Virus record (IMG/VR): IMGVR_UViG_3300025853_000300 | Span: 1 to 35,216 of that record | Source: a virus | Length of the DNA stretch: 35,216 bases | Direction: 5' to 3' (one strand) | Part shown: piece by piece, positions 5,919 through 12,928 of the stretch | Numbering within the stretch: position 1 is the stretch's first letter | How the letters are laid out: each line of letters begins with the position of its first letter | Notes under the pieces: generated by a model | Databases searched by the model: none | Seen by the model: only the letters and a program-made list of their open reading frames with translations | What the model was told of the DNA's origin: nothing | Position numbers and translations under genes: made by a program

Positions 5919-7506
5919 CGGCCATCCCCTCCTTTTCAAATCCCCAAGCGATTACTCGGGCGTATTTGCCATCTTGTCTCACCCGTATGGTTTTTGGTTC
6001 CCGTAGGAACGAAAGCTTGTCTAGTGCGTCTGCCACGGTCGTTGGCGTTACCATCCCCCTAGTATGCAACTCCCACCAGCGCTCGGCCATGTGCCTCGCC
6101 CTGCCGGTGTGCTCCAAGCAGATGAACTCGCTTGCAACCGCTTGGATGCTTTTATGGTTAAAATAATCAACGCGCAACATTTTTTGCTCAGTTCGCTGAG
6201 AAAAATATTCGCAGATTTTTCTCTCATCGATTTCAATGACTTGCGGCTGCTTGCTGATAATGTCCAAGCTTGACGCCTCAATATTGGCCTTTCGCGTCTT
6301 GGTCGGTGGCGGGAATTCATGATTGCAATGCTCACACAACCGCTTGCTGACAAACACTTCAGCATAGCATGAGGGGCACACCTTTAACGGCACATTCCGG
6401 TCGTTACTCGGCTGCGGTGTCTTTATGCGGATGTCGTCAATGGGGCCATGACGCGCCGTGTTGCCGCCGTAGTCGTAAACTAGGCAGTCCGTTTTATGCT
6501 GGGCGATTCTCATGCCTCGGCCCACAACCTGCACCCAGAGGCTCGGGCTCTGCGTTGCTCGCACTACAAAAAGCGCATCGGTCTGCGGGGCGTCAAAGCC
6601 TGTGGTTAAAACATCGCAGTTAACTAGGCATCTCAGGTTGCCATCCTTGTAAGCCTTGAGAAACCTTGAGCGTTCACCGGCAGGGGTAGCACCGGTCACC
6701 ATTTCGCAACTTACGCCGGCCATGCGGATTGCGTTGCGCAGGTGCGCCGCATGCTCAACGCCGCAACCGAAAACGAGGCAGTGCTGGCGCTTGCTGCCTA
6801 CGAGGTCTGCAACTACGGCGTCGGTGACAGCGTCAACGTCTGCTGCCAACTCCAAGTCCTTGGCGACATATTCGCCTTGGCTTGTACGAACGCCGGCTAG
6901 GTCAATGGCTGCGGTCGCTCGGCCTGGGAGCATCGGACTCAGGAAGCCCTCGGCGATCAAACGCTTAACGTCGATGCGGTAGGTAATCGAATCGAACAAT
7001 CGATCCTTACCTTGCGTCAGCATGCCTTGGCCTAGACGGTAGGGCGTGGCTGAAAGCCCCAAGATACGAATGTGCGGGTTTTTGTCCCTAAGCGCGCTGA
7101 TAAGCTTACCATACTGCCCATTAGACTTTGGCGACACCAAATGCGCTTCGTCAATGATAAGCACGTCAATGTGGCCAAGCACCGCAGGCTTGCGGTATAG
7201 GCTCTGGACGCCACCCACCGTGACCTTGCGAATCTGCTTCTTGCCCAAGCCTGCACTATAGATGCCCACATCGGCCTCAGCCCACACACGCCGGATGGCC
7301 TCTGCATCCTGAGCGATAAGCTCCTTGCGATGTGTAATAACTGCAACCCTGCCGTTATGCTCGCCAGCCACCCATTGACACACTGCGCCAAGGATTGCGG
7401 ACTTGCCGCTACCTGTAGGAGCTTCGATTAGCTGGTTGCCGCCACCGCCAGCCCAGTAGGCCTTGATCTTGGCAACCGCCTCTTCTTGGTACCATCGTAG
7501 TTTCAT
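5896..7506 (-). CDS. SF2 DEAH-box helicase with zinc ribbon
   Basis: This 536-residue superfamily 2 helicase shows all main motifs: motif I APTGSGKS at 29-36, DEAH at 119-122, SAT at 152-154, motif V TTGFDAP at 301-307 and motif VI QVVGRGMR at 326-333. After the helicase core comes a four-Cys zinc ribbon (CPSC at 377-380 and CEHC at 391-394) and a C-terminal extension of about 140 residues. The N-terminus LRWYQEEAV is the Q-motif-like start seen in ResIII/RadD-type enzymes. It likely remodels DNA during replication or repair. There is no ribosome site before the ATG, and a candidate promoter places the transcription start at or next to the start codon, so the mRNA may be leaderless. Confidence 0.9.
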   Translation of the reverse strand: MKLRWYQEEAVAKIKAYWAGGGGNQLIEAPTGSGKSAILGAVCQWVAGEHNGRVAVITHRKELIAQDAEAIRRVWAEADVGIYSAGLGKKQIRKVTVGGVQSLYRKPAVLGHIDVLIIDEAHLVSPKSNGQYGKLISALRDKNPHIRILGLSATPYRLGQGMLTQGKDRLFDSITYRIDVKRLIAEGFLSPMLPGRATAAIDLAGVRTSQGEYVAKDLELAADVDAVTDAVVADLVGSKRQHCLVFGCGVEHAAHLRNAIRMAGVSCEMVTGATPAGERSRFLKAYKDGNLRCLVNCDVLTTGFDAPQTDALFVVRATQSPSLWVQVVGRGMRIAQHKTDCLVYDYGGNTARHGPIDDIRIKTPQPSNDRNVPLKVCPSCYAEVFVSKRLCEHCNHEFPPPTKTRKANIEASSLDIISKQPQVIEIDERKICEYFSQRTEQKMLRVDYFNHKSIQAVASEFICLEHTGRARHMAERWWELHTRGMVTPTTVADALDKLSFLREPKTIRVRQDGKYARVIAWGFEKEGMADDEEVPF

Positions 7507-7512
7507 GTCTTA

Positions 7513-7541
7513 TATTTAGAGGTCATTTGCAAAAAACGCAA
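7513..7541 (-). promoter_or_regulatory. Leftward candidate promoter of the replication operon
   Basis: Read on the minus strand, TTGCGT (7541-7536) and TAAATA (7518-7513) are separated by exactly 17 bases. The predicted start falls at about 7506, the first base of the helicase ATG. The minus 35 box overlaps the palindrome at 7539-7552. Confidence 0.5.
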
Positions 7542-7552
7542 CCGGCCGGTTG
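7539..7552. promoter_or_regulatory. 14-bp palindromic operator between divergent promoters
   Basis: CAACCGGCCGGTTG is a perfect 14-bp palindrome. It overlaps the minus 35 boxes of both the leftward promoter (7536-7541) and the rightward promoter (7550-7555), so one bound dimer could shut both early operons at once. GCAACC at 7538-7543 also has an inverted partner GGTTGC at 7564-7569. The small HTH proteins at 8718 and 8923 are candidate binders; this is inference. Confidence 0.65.
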
Positions 7553-7579
7553 ACATTTTGTGTGGTTGCCTCCTATTTA
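7550..7579 (+). promoter_or_regulatory. Rightward early promoter of the recombination operon
   Basis: A consensus TTGACA at 7550-7555 and TATTTA at 7574-7579 are separated by 18 bases. The predicted start near 7586 coincides with a ribosome site AGGAGGTGA (7586-7594) that is fully complementary to the 16S rRNA tail, six bases before the ATG at 7598. The leader would be only about 12 bases. Confidence 0.65.
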
Positions 7580-7597
7580 TGTTGCAGGAGGTGACGG

Positions 7598-8269
7598 ATG
7601 AAAATCGTCAATTTACAGGAACGCCTGCAAGAAGCCACGCTAAACATTGTGGTTTACGGACAGGCGGGGGCTGGCAAGACCAGCCTGATTAAAACTTTGC
7701 CAGGGCGTGTTCTGGTTGTCAGCGCGGAAGCAGGCTTACTGTCCCTGCGGGGTTTCGATGCCGATGTGGCAGAGGTGGCCACCGTGGATGACTTGCGTGC
7801 AGTGCATGGTGTGCTTGCCAAGGGCGGTCACAATTATGACTGGGTTGCAGTCGATAGTCTAAGCGAGATTGCGGAGTTGGTGTTGGCTGCTGAGAAAGCC
7901 AAGACACCAGACCCTCGCAAAGCTTACGGCACGCTAGTGGACCAAATGATGGCCGTCTGCCGTGCATTTCGTGAACTGCCCATCAACGTCTATATGTCGG
8001 CCAAGGCGGAGCGCGTGAAGGACGAGGGCACGGGCAGGCTGATGGAAGTCCTGTCAATGCCTGGGGCCAAACTATCGAACCAGATTCCGTATCTGTTTGA
8101 TGAAATATTCCGGCTGGCAGTCGGCAAAGACCGTGACAGTGGAGAGATCATTCGGATGCTGCAAACAGCACCGGAGCCTACGTCAGACGCCAAGGACCGC
8201 AGTGGTCGCTTGGAACAATACGAACCCGCTGACCTCGGAGCCGTGGTCAGCAAAATTAAAGGAGAGTGA
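7598..8269 (+). CDS. Sak4-like RecA-fold ATPase (single-strand annealing)
   Basis: This 223-residue protein looks like the phage AAA_24/Sak4 family, which uses a reduced RecA fold to promote strand annealing together with a phage single-strand DNA binding protein. The Walker A loop is GQAGAGKTS at 21-29 after a short strand (LNIVVY), and the Walker B strand is WVAVDS near residue 82. The length is typical for the family. It opens the plus-strand operon behind a near-perfect ribosome site and is followed by a DUF669-like protein, a RecB-like nuclease and a RuvC-like resolvase, a recurring phage recombination cassette. Confidence 0.85.
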   Translation: MKIVNLQERLQEATLNIVVYGQAGAGKTSLIKTLPGRVLVVSAEAGLLSLRGFDADVAEVATVDDLRAVHGVLAKGGHNYDWVAVDSLSEIAELVLAAEKAKTPDPRKAYGTLVDQMMAVCRAFRELPINVYMSAKAERVKDEGTGRLMEVLSMPGAKLSNQIPYLFDEIFRLAVGKDRDSGEIIRMLQTAPEPTSDAKDRSGRLEQYEPADLGAVVSKIKGE

Positions 8270-8271
8270 GC

Positions 8272-8718
8272 ATGTTCGCAGATAATGAAAATGATTTTGA
8301 CTTTGGCAGCCTGAACCTTGAGGAAGTCACGCTTGACGACTACTCTGACATTCCCGACGGGGAGTACAACGTAATCATTGAAAGCGCGGAGGCCAAGCCG
8401 CACGCCGATGGCCACGGCAAACGTCTGAGCTTTAAGGTGCGGCTGCTGGATGGCCAGTTCCGTGGGCGCACGCTGTACGATGGCTTGTCAGTTGTGCACC
8501 GTAACGAAATGGCACAGCAGATTGCTCTGCGCAAACTGAAGACGCTCATCGAGGTCACGGGCGGTCGTGCACAGAAGCCTAGCGATCTGGTTGGCGCAGA
8601 GTGCGTTGCTCGTATTGGCATGTCGAAGGGCGGTAACGGCTACGAGCCTAAGAACGAGGTCAAGGCGTACAAGCGCGGCAAAGTTGTTTCTGCACCACAG
8701 TTCCTCGGGGGTAAGTGA
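8272..8718 (+). CDS. DUF669-like phage protein, probable ssDNA-binding partner
   Basis: The 148-residue protein matches the pattern of the DUF669 family: an acidic N-terminus (DNENDFDFGS), DGEYNVIIESAEAKP, a strand block around RLSFKVRLLDGQFRGRTLYD, and a C-terminal FLGGK. Members sit next to Sak4-type ATPases and RecB-like nucleases and are thought to act like single-strand binding proteins; that role is inferred from context. I start it at the ATG at 8272, which has AAAGGAG seven bases upstream; the GTG at 8266 is too close to that site. The preceding gene ends at 8269. Confidence 0.8.
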   Translation: MFADNENDFDFGSLNLEEVTLDDYSDIPDGEYNVIIESAEAKPHADGHGKRLSFKVRLLDGQFRGRTLYDGLSVVHRNEMAQQIALRKLKTLIEVTGGRAQKPSDLVGAECVARIGMSKGGNGYEPKNEVKAYKRGKVVSAPQFLGGK

Positions 8719-8930
8719 TGGCAAGAGCGATAGATGATATCTACGAGGAACTGATGGTCGACCACGCCCTGCGGGTGGAGGAAGTCGCCAGCAGGGCAGA
8801 AGTTGGCGTGTCAACCACAAAGCTTGCTCTCAAGAAGCTCTTGGAAGAAGGCAAGGTGCAGCGCGAGCTAATCAGGCAGGGAGGCGCTGGTCGTCCAGCG
8901 TGGTTCTACACGAGGCTACCTAATGGATGA
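8718..8930 (+). CDS. Small winged-helix DNA-binding protein
   Basis: The 70-residue protein reads as one winged helix: a helix-turn-helix (LRVEEVASRAEVGVSTTKLALKKLLEEG) followed by a wing (KVQRELIRQGGAGRPAWFY), the last part typical of MarR/TrmB-like wings. The ATG at 8718 overlaps the stop of the DUF669-like gene (TGATG). Its own stop overlaps the next gene by 8 bases. It may regulate early transcription or bind DNA in recombination; no data separate these. A 14-bp operator-like palindrome lies upstream of this operon. Confidence 0.7.
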   Translation: MARAIDDIYEELMVDHALRVEEVASRAEVGVSTTKLALKKLLEEGKVQRELIRQGGAGRPAWFYTRLPNG

Positions 8931-9207
8931 CCGTTTTATCGGTTACCTGCTAAGAGGCGACATCCGGCTTTTTCGGCCGGATCGCCTTAAGGCGGTACGA
9001 GTACAACACAACAAGTCGCAAACGGAGATTGGCCAAGTGCTTGGTGTTTCGCACCAGACGATTGCTCAGTGGGAGCTGGGCAAGTCTTGGCCAAGCAACG
9101 AAAACGCACAGAACCTAATGCGAATCCTCGGGGTCGATGGGCCTCGGGTGTTTGTAAAACTTATGGAGGTAGTGGAAGATGAGTTGGAGCATTCCGAAAA
9201 AAACTAG
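8923..9207 (+). CDS. Xre/Cro-type HTH protein
   Basis: This 94-residue protein has a clear Cro/C1-type helix-turn-helix at about residues 24-65: LKAVRVQHNKSQTEIGQVLGVSHQTIAQWELGKSWP is split between the scaffold helix, the Q-rich recognition pair and the conserved WExGxxxP turn. The remainder is an acidic C-terminal tail. The start ATG overlaps the end of the winged-helix gene. It is a candidate for the protein that binds the palindrome at 7539-7552. A lysogeny repressor is less likely, because it lies inside an early operon and there is no integrase. Confidence 0.8.
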   Translation: MDDRFIGYLLRGDIRLFRPDRLKAVRVQHNKSQTEIGQVLGVSHQTIAQWELGKSWPSNENAQNLMRILGVDGPRVFVKLMEVVEDELEHSEKN

Positions 9208-9910
9208 GCGCAAATACCTTGACGCCAAAGGCAACAAGCTGCCCAGCGTCACCGAAATCCTCGGTGGCCTTGGTTGGAACCGTGAAGTCCTGATGGGCTG
9301 GGCCAACAAGATTGGCCGCCAAGGGCAGACGATCAACGAGGTGCGAAACCCGAAGGCTGATGCCGGTACGCTGGCGCATCACCTGATTGAATGCGAGTTG
9401 ACCAACGTGCCATGGAAGGAGACGCAAGAATTCTGCGAGTCCCCAGAGGATTTGCAGGTTAAGGCCATGCAGGCGTTGGAGGTTTGGAACGAATGGTGGA
9501 AAGGTCGCGAGGCGGACGGCTGGGAGGTTGTCGATGCTGAGGTTGCCATGCAGGATGACGATGCTGGCTTTGCCGGTACGTGCGATTTGTTCTTGCGTGA
9601 CCCGAATGGCGAGCTAATCGTTGCCGACATTAAGACAGGTTCACCACACGCTGAAGCCATCATCCAGATGGCGGCTTACGGTATACTTTACGACGAAACG
9701 CCTAAATATGCTCTGTTGATTCACGTTCCCACAGACGGTCGGCCAGTAACCTGCCACTTTGCCAGTGATGACACGTTGCGTCAGGCAGAAGAGATTTGGG
9801 AGAATCTGCTGAACATCTCAAAGTACAAAAAGGCTTGGGCGGCCATCGGGAAGAAGATGTACGCCGACACACCCAAGCTTGAAGAACCCAAGAAAGCGAG
9901 TCCGTTTTGA
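9179..9910 (+). CDS. RecB/Cas4-like PD-(D/E)XK nuclease
   Basis: The 243-residue protein has the full RecB-type nuclease signature: GTLAHHLIE (63-71), GTCD at 133-136 supplying the first acidic residue, the D150-IKTG block giving D-x-K, and QMAAY at 163-167. It probably resects DNA ends to give single strands for the Sak4-like annealer encoded upstream. The start ATG at 9179 has GGAGG about 10 bases before it and overlaps the HTH gene by 29 bases. The length fits phage members of this family. Confidence 0.88.
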   Translation: MSWSIPKKTRRKYLDAKGNKLPSVTEILGGLGWNREVLMGWANKIGRQGQTINEVRNPKADAGTLAHHLIECELTNVPWKETQEFCESPEDLQVKAMQALEVWNEWWKGREADGWEVVDAEVAMQDDDAGFAGTCDLFLRDPNGELIVADIKTGSPHAEAIIQMAAYGILYDETPKYALLIHVPTDGRPVTCHFASDDTLRQAEEIWENLLNISKYKKAWAAIGKKMYADTPKLEEPKKASPF

Positions 9911-10389
9911 CGAAACAGGTCGACCTAATCAATGCAGTTTCTATCGGGGTTGACCCCGGGCGCATCACAGGCTGGTGCGTGGCCGTCAATGGTAAGCCGG
10001 TGGCGTGGGGGCAAGGCGAGGCCGAGAAGGCCGCAGATTCGATTCTGGCGGAGATACTCGGCTTGGATGAACCTGTGACCCTTGTGCTTGAGAGCGCCTT
10101 TCAGGGGCGCTTTGGGGCCGGCGTGGCGGTAGCGTTTCGGGCGGGGCTTATCCTTGGCATCTTGCGCGGGGGCTTGCCCCAGTACAGCACGGTAATCAAG
10201 TGCCCTGCTACGCAATGGCGCAGGGCCTTGGGCTGGCCAAAGCTGAAGCGCAAAGAGGCTAAACAGTACGCGATGCGTACAGCCTTCGAGCTGACCGGCG
10301 ATGCCGAAACCAAGATGGCTACCAGGGAGCATGTTGCAGAAGCCATCTGCATGGCCGTTGCGGCTCAGACGCTAGAGGCGGAAGGGTAA
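9907..10389 (+). CDS. RuvC-like Holliday junction resolvase
   Basis: This 160-residue protein has the RNase-H-fold layout of RuvC-like resolvases: GVDPGRITGW with the first Asp at 16, LVLESAF with Glu at 62, and an acidic EHVAEAICMA helix near 141-150 for the remaining metal ligands. It would cut branched DNA before packaging. The start is a TTG at 9907 overlapping the TGA of the nuclease gene, and there is no ATG or GTG nearby in frame before the first conserved strand, so I keep TTG. It is the last gene of the recombination operon. Confidence 0.8.
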   Translation: MTKQVDLINAVSIGVDPGRITGWCVAVNGKPVAWGQGEAEKAADSILAEILGLDEPVTLVLESAFQGRFGAGVAVAFRAGLILGILRGGLPQYSTVIKCPATQWRRALGWPKLKRKEAKQYAMRTAFELTGDAETKMATREHVAEAICMAVAAQTLEAEG

Positions 10390-10420
10390 AAAAAAGAACC
10401 CCCACTACAGGTGGGGGTTC
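10388..10420 (-). terminator. Terminator of the late operon (leftward)
   Basis: A perfect 10-bp stem (GAACCCCCAC with GTGGGGGTTC) with loop TACAG lies at 10396-10420. On the minus strand it is followed by eight T (10395-10388), so it ends leftward transcripts coming from the late operon, whose last stop is at 10477. Confidence 0.9.
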
Positions 10421-10439
10421 CCAAAAACACACGTAACTA

Positions 10440-10465
10440 GGAGGTGGCGGTAGCCACCTTCTTTA
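10440..10465 (+). terminator. Terminator of the recombination operon (rightward)
   Basis: A 9-bp stem with one G-U pair (10440-10448 with 10453-10461) and loop GGTA is followed by a short T-rich stretch on the plus strand. It lies downstream of the resolvase gene and next to the leftward terminator, so the converging operons are insulated from each other. The T-tract is short, hence moderate confidence. Confidence 0.6.
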
Positions 10466-10476
10466 TAGGTGGCCTG

Positions 10477-12927
10477 CTATTGGTTTGTCAACTGGTCCTC
10501 TTGCATCTTCTCATAGACGATATTGCGCACCATGGCCCTGGCCTCTGCATCTCCACCCGCCAACAGTCGCTGAATGGTGCTCATCTCGCTTTGGGTTATT
10601 TTGCCTTGCGCCTCAAGCTGGCTGATTGCCTGATTCAATTGCTTGTCTGTTAGCTCAACCATGCTTTCAATTGGCTCAAGAGCTGATCGCATTTGCTGCC
10701 TTGCAAACTCTTGACCCTCGCCTGCCCTCGATGCGATGTCCGCAACATTTTCCTGTGCATCCTCAACGGCTTGGTTTGCTAAACGCAATTGCTCGTCTGC
10801 CAGCGGTGACGGCGCAGCGTCAAACGCTTCTTTGGCTTGCCGTTGCGCCTGCTGCGCCTGTTGCAGGGTTTGTTGCGCTTCCTCAAGGGTTTGCTGTTTT
10901 CTTCCTATGGTTTGCGCAAACTCGCTGGCACCAACATCAAAGATCCCAGGCTCTTGCAGCTTGGCAAGCTTTTCTTGTTCTGCCGCAAGTCTGGTCGCAG
11001 CGGCTTCTCGACCCGCTTGGCTCGCTTGCTCGTATGCCTGCTGCGCCTGCGCAACAGCCTGCTGCTGACTTTCAAGCGCCTGCCTGTAGGCAGTCTGCTC
11101 AACACCAACAGGGCCAACCTCGCTCAACGCTTGTTGCTGGCCGGCAAGCCTCTGTTCAAGAATCTGACGCTCTCCTGGTGCTGCTGCCTCACCTTTCATA
11201 ACTTGGCGGATGTCCCCCTTAGTCGATGGATACGCTTCAAACAGCCCAGGGGCTTTGGGTCTTGGCAGGACTTCTGGTGCAACTTCAGGTGCGGCAGCCT
11301 TTTCTGCTTGAGCGGCACGCTCGGCTGCTCGCTTTTCACTTGCTTCCTTAGCTGACTCCCTAGTGATGCCATACTTCTTATTCAGCTTGCGGTTTAGCGT
11401 TCTGAAGTCCATTCCAATTGCGTCTGCTGTTTTGCGTAAACTTTCACCCATTGCATACGCATCCTCTAAAAATTCTCTCTCCTCCTGGCTCTCTCCTCGC
11501 TGATATCTAAACTGCTCGCCCGTTAAAGCAGGCTTTTCAGCAGGAGCCTCAGCCTTGCCTTTTGCTTCAAACTGTTTTGCTGCCTCTTCAGACTTCTTAG
11601 CCGCATCAAGCTGTTTTCTGAATGCGTCCATTTGCTCGTCTGACTCTTCCATCAGCCGGCGCAGCACGCCTATCATGCGCTCTTGGCCCTCTTGGCTTTC
11701 TATCTTAGCCTGGGTCTTGGCGATCTCTTTTTCGAGCCCTTTTTTGACAGCTTGCTCTTGTTTTCCTGCTTCTACTTCTGCTCGTCTGGTTAGCCCTTCC
11801 AATGCAGATTCTTTTTGGGTTAATGCTTTCTGCGCTGACTTAACGTCTGCCGCCTCTGGAATCTTACCCGCTTCAATATCGGCAATGGCTTTCTCGCTCG
11901 CCTTAACGTCTGCCCGTCGCGCTTTTCCTGCGGCAATCTCGGCGCGACCTGTAAGCTTGTCGATCTCATTGGACAACTGGTCAACATATTTCTGAGCAGA
12001 GGATACAGCTGCGTCGGCCTCTTGCAACGCATTGTACTCTGGCGTCCCCTGCTTAAAGTCGCCCTTGCTAATTCTTGTTTGAAGCCTAGCTAGTTCCTTT
12101 TCTGCTTTAGCAAGCTCCTTTTTCGCAGTCCTTGCCTGCGTTATGTCTTTTTGCCTAGCCGCCTCTATGGCTTTTTCCCCCTCACCTCGCCTAGATGCGA
12201 CCGTAATCTCCAACTTGCCTTTTGCCTTTTGCAAGTTGTCTATGCTTGTAAGTATTTTCTGGGTAGTCTTCCCGATGCCTGTTTTGGCCTCGATTTGGGC
12301 TGCAACCTTCTCACCGTACTTCCTGGCCAGCGGCGTGGCCAACGGGTCTAAGCCTTCACCAATCGCACCACCCAATGCGCCGGCAGCCATTCCCCCTGCA
12401 ACGCTTTTATCCTCAAGACCGGCTTGTAGGCCGCCAAGGCCAATATCGCCAGCAACACGGGCAGCGCCTTGTTGGATCGCAGATTTGCGTGCCAATTGTT
12501 TTGCAGCCTCTTTGCTCATACCAGATACGGCCTTGGGGCCAAGCTTTGTTGCCAACGCAGTAGCACCGCGACCAACTAAAGAAGTTGCCCCAAACGGTGT
12601 TACTGCCCCAGCAATCGATCCGCCTAGCGCAGCATCAGGATATTGCTGCTCAAGGATTTGCAACTTTTCAGCCGCGCTAAATCCAGTGTCGCCAGTATCT
12701 CCAAAATATTCGGCTAAGGCATCAAGCATAGGCTGACTAAGCCCTGCTGACGCTGAACTCATTGCGCTACGAACAGCGGTGCCAACGGGGCCTGACTCTT
12801 CCGCAAATTGCCTTGCGCGTTCAACCGTTAACCCAGGCTGCGGTGCATCTGCCCCTGGGAGCATGCCATCTTCAATCGCAACCGTATCTTTGCTGGCTAG
12901 GCCCAACATTTCTTCATAAAGACCCAT
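10477..12927 (-). CDS. Large coiled-coil internal virion / ejection protein with Fis-like HTH
   Basis: This 816-residue protein is dominated by Ala/Gln/Glu/Lys-rich coiled coil (about 220-460 and 585-760). A Gly/Ala-rich stretch at about 100-195 could be an amphipathic or membrane-active region, as in podovirus ejection proteins. Its place at the end of the late operon, after two other coiled-coil proteins, also fits an internal virion protein delivered into the cell. Unusually, residues 481-521 read as a Fis/NtrC-type helix-turn-helix (EREFLEDAYAMGESLRKT, then ADAIGMDFRTLNRKLNKKYG). I see no lytic transglycosylase motif. The start has AGGGG seven bases upstream. Function is inferred from context. 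Confidence 0.65.
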   Translation of the reverse strand: MGLYEEMLGLASKDTVAIEDGMLPGADAPQPGLTVERARQFAEESGPVGTAVRSAMSSASAGLSQPMLDALAEYFGDTGDTGFSAAEKLQILEQQYPDAALGGSIAGAVTPFGATSLVGRGATALATKLGPKAVSGMSKEAAKQLARKSAIQQGAARVAGDIGLGGLQAGLEDKSVAGGMAAGALGGAIGEGLDPLATPLARKYGEKVAAQIEAKTGIGKTTQKILTSIDNLQKAKGKLEITVASRRGEGEKAIEAARQKDITQARTAKKELAKAEKELARLQTRISKGDFKQGTPEYNALQEADAAVSSAQKYVDQLSNEIDKLTGRAEIAAGKARRADVKASEKAIADIEAGKIPEAADVKSAQKALTQKESALEGLTRRAEVEAGKQEQAVKKGLEKEIAKTQAKIESQEGQERMIGVLRRLMEESDEQMDAFRKQLDAAKKSEEAAKQFEAKGKAEAPAEKPALTGEQFRYQRGESQEEREFLEDAYAMGESLRKTADAIGMDFRTLNRKLNKKYGITRESAKEASEKRAAERAAQAEKAAAPEVAPEVLPRPKAPGLFEAYPSTKGDIRQVMKGEAAAPGERQILEQRLAGQQQALSEVGPVGVEQTAYRQALESQQQAVAQAQQAYEQASQAGREAAATRLAAEQEKLAKLQEPGIFDVGASEFAQTIGRKQQTLEEAQQTLQQAQQAQRQAKEAFDAAPSPLADEQLRLANQAVEDAQENVADIASRAGEGQEFARQQMRSALEPIESMVELTDKQLNQAISQLEAQGKITQSEMSTIQRLLAGGDAEARAMVRNIVYEKMQEDQLTNQ

Positions 12928-12928
12928 T

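Noticed and set aside
8266-8271. GTG start for the DUF669-like gene
   Set aside because: It is one base from the ribosome site; the ATG at 8272 has the correct spacing.
8923-9207. Lysogeny repressor
   Set aside because: The protein has a Cro/C1-type HTH, but it lies inside an early operon and there is no integrase or opposing repressor promoter, so lysogeny is not supported.
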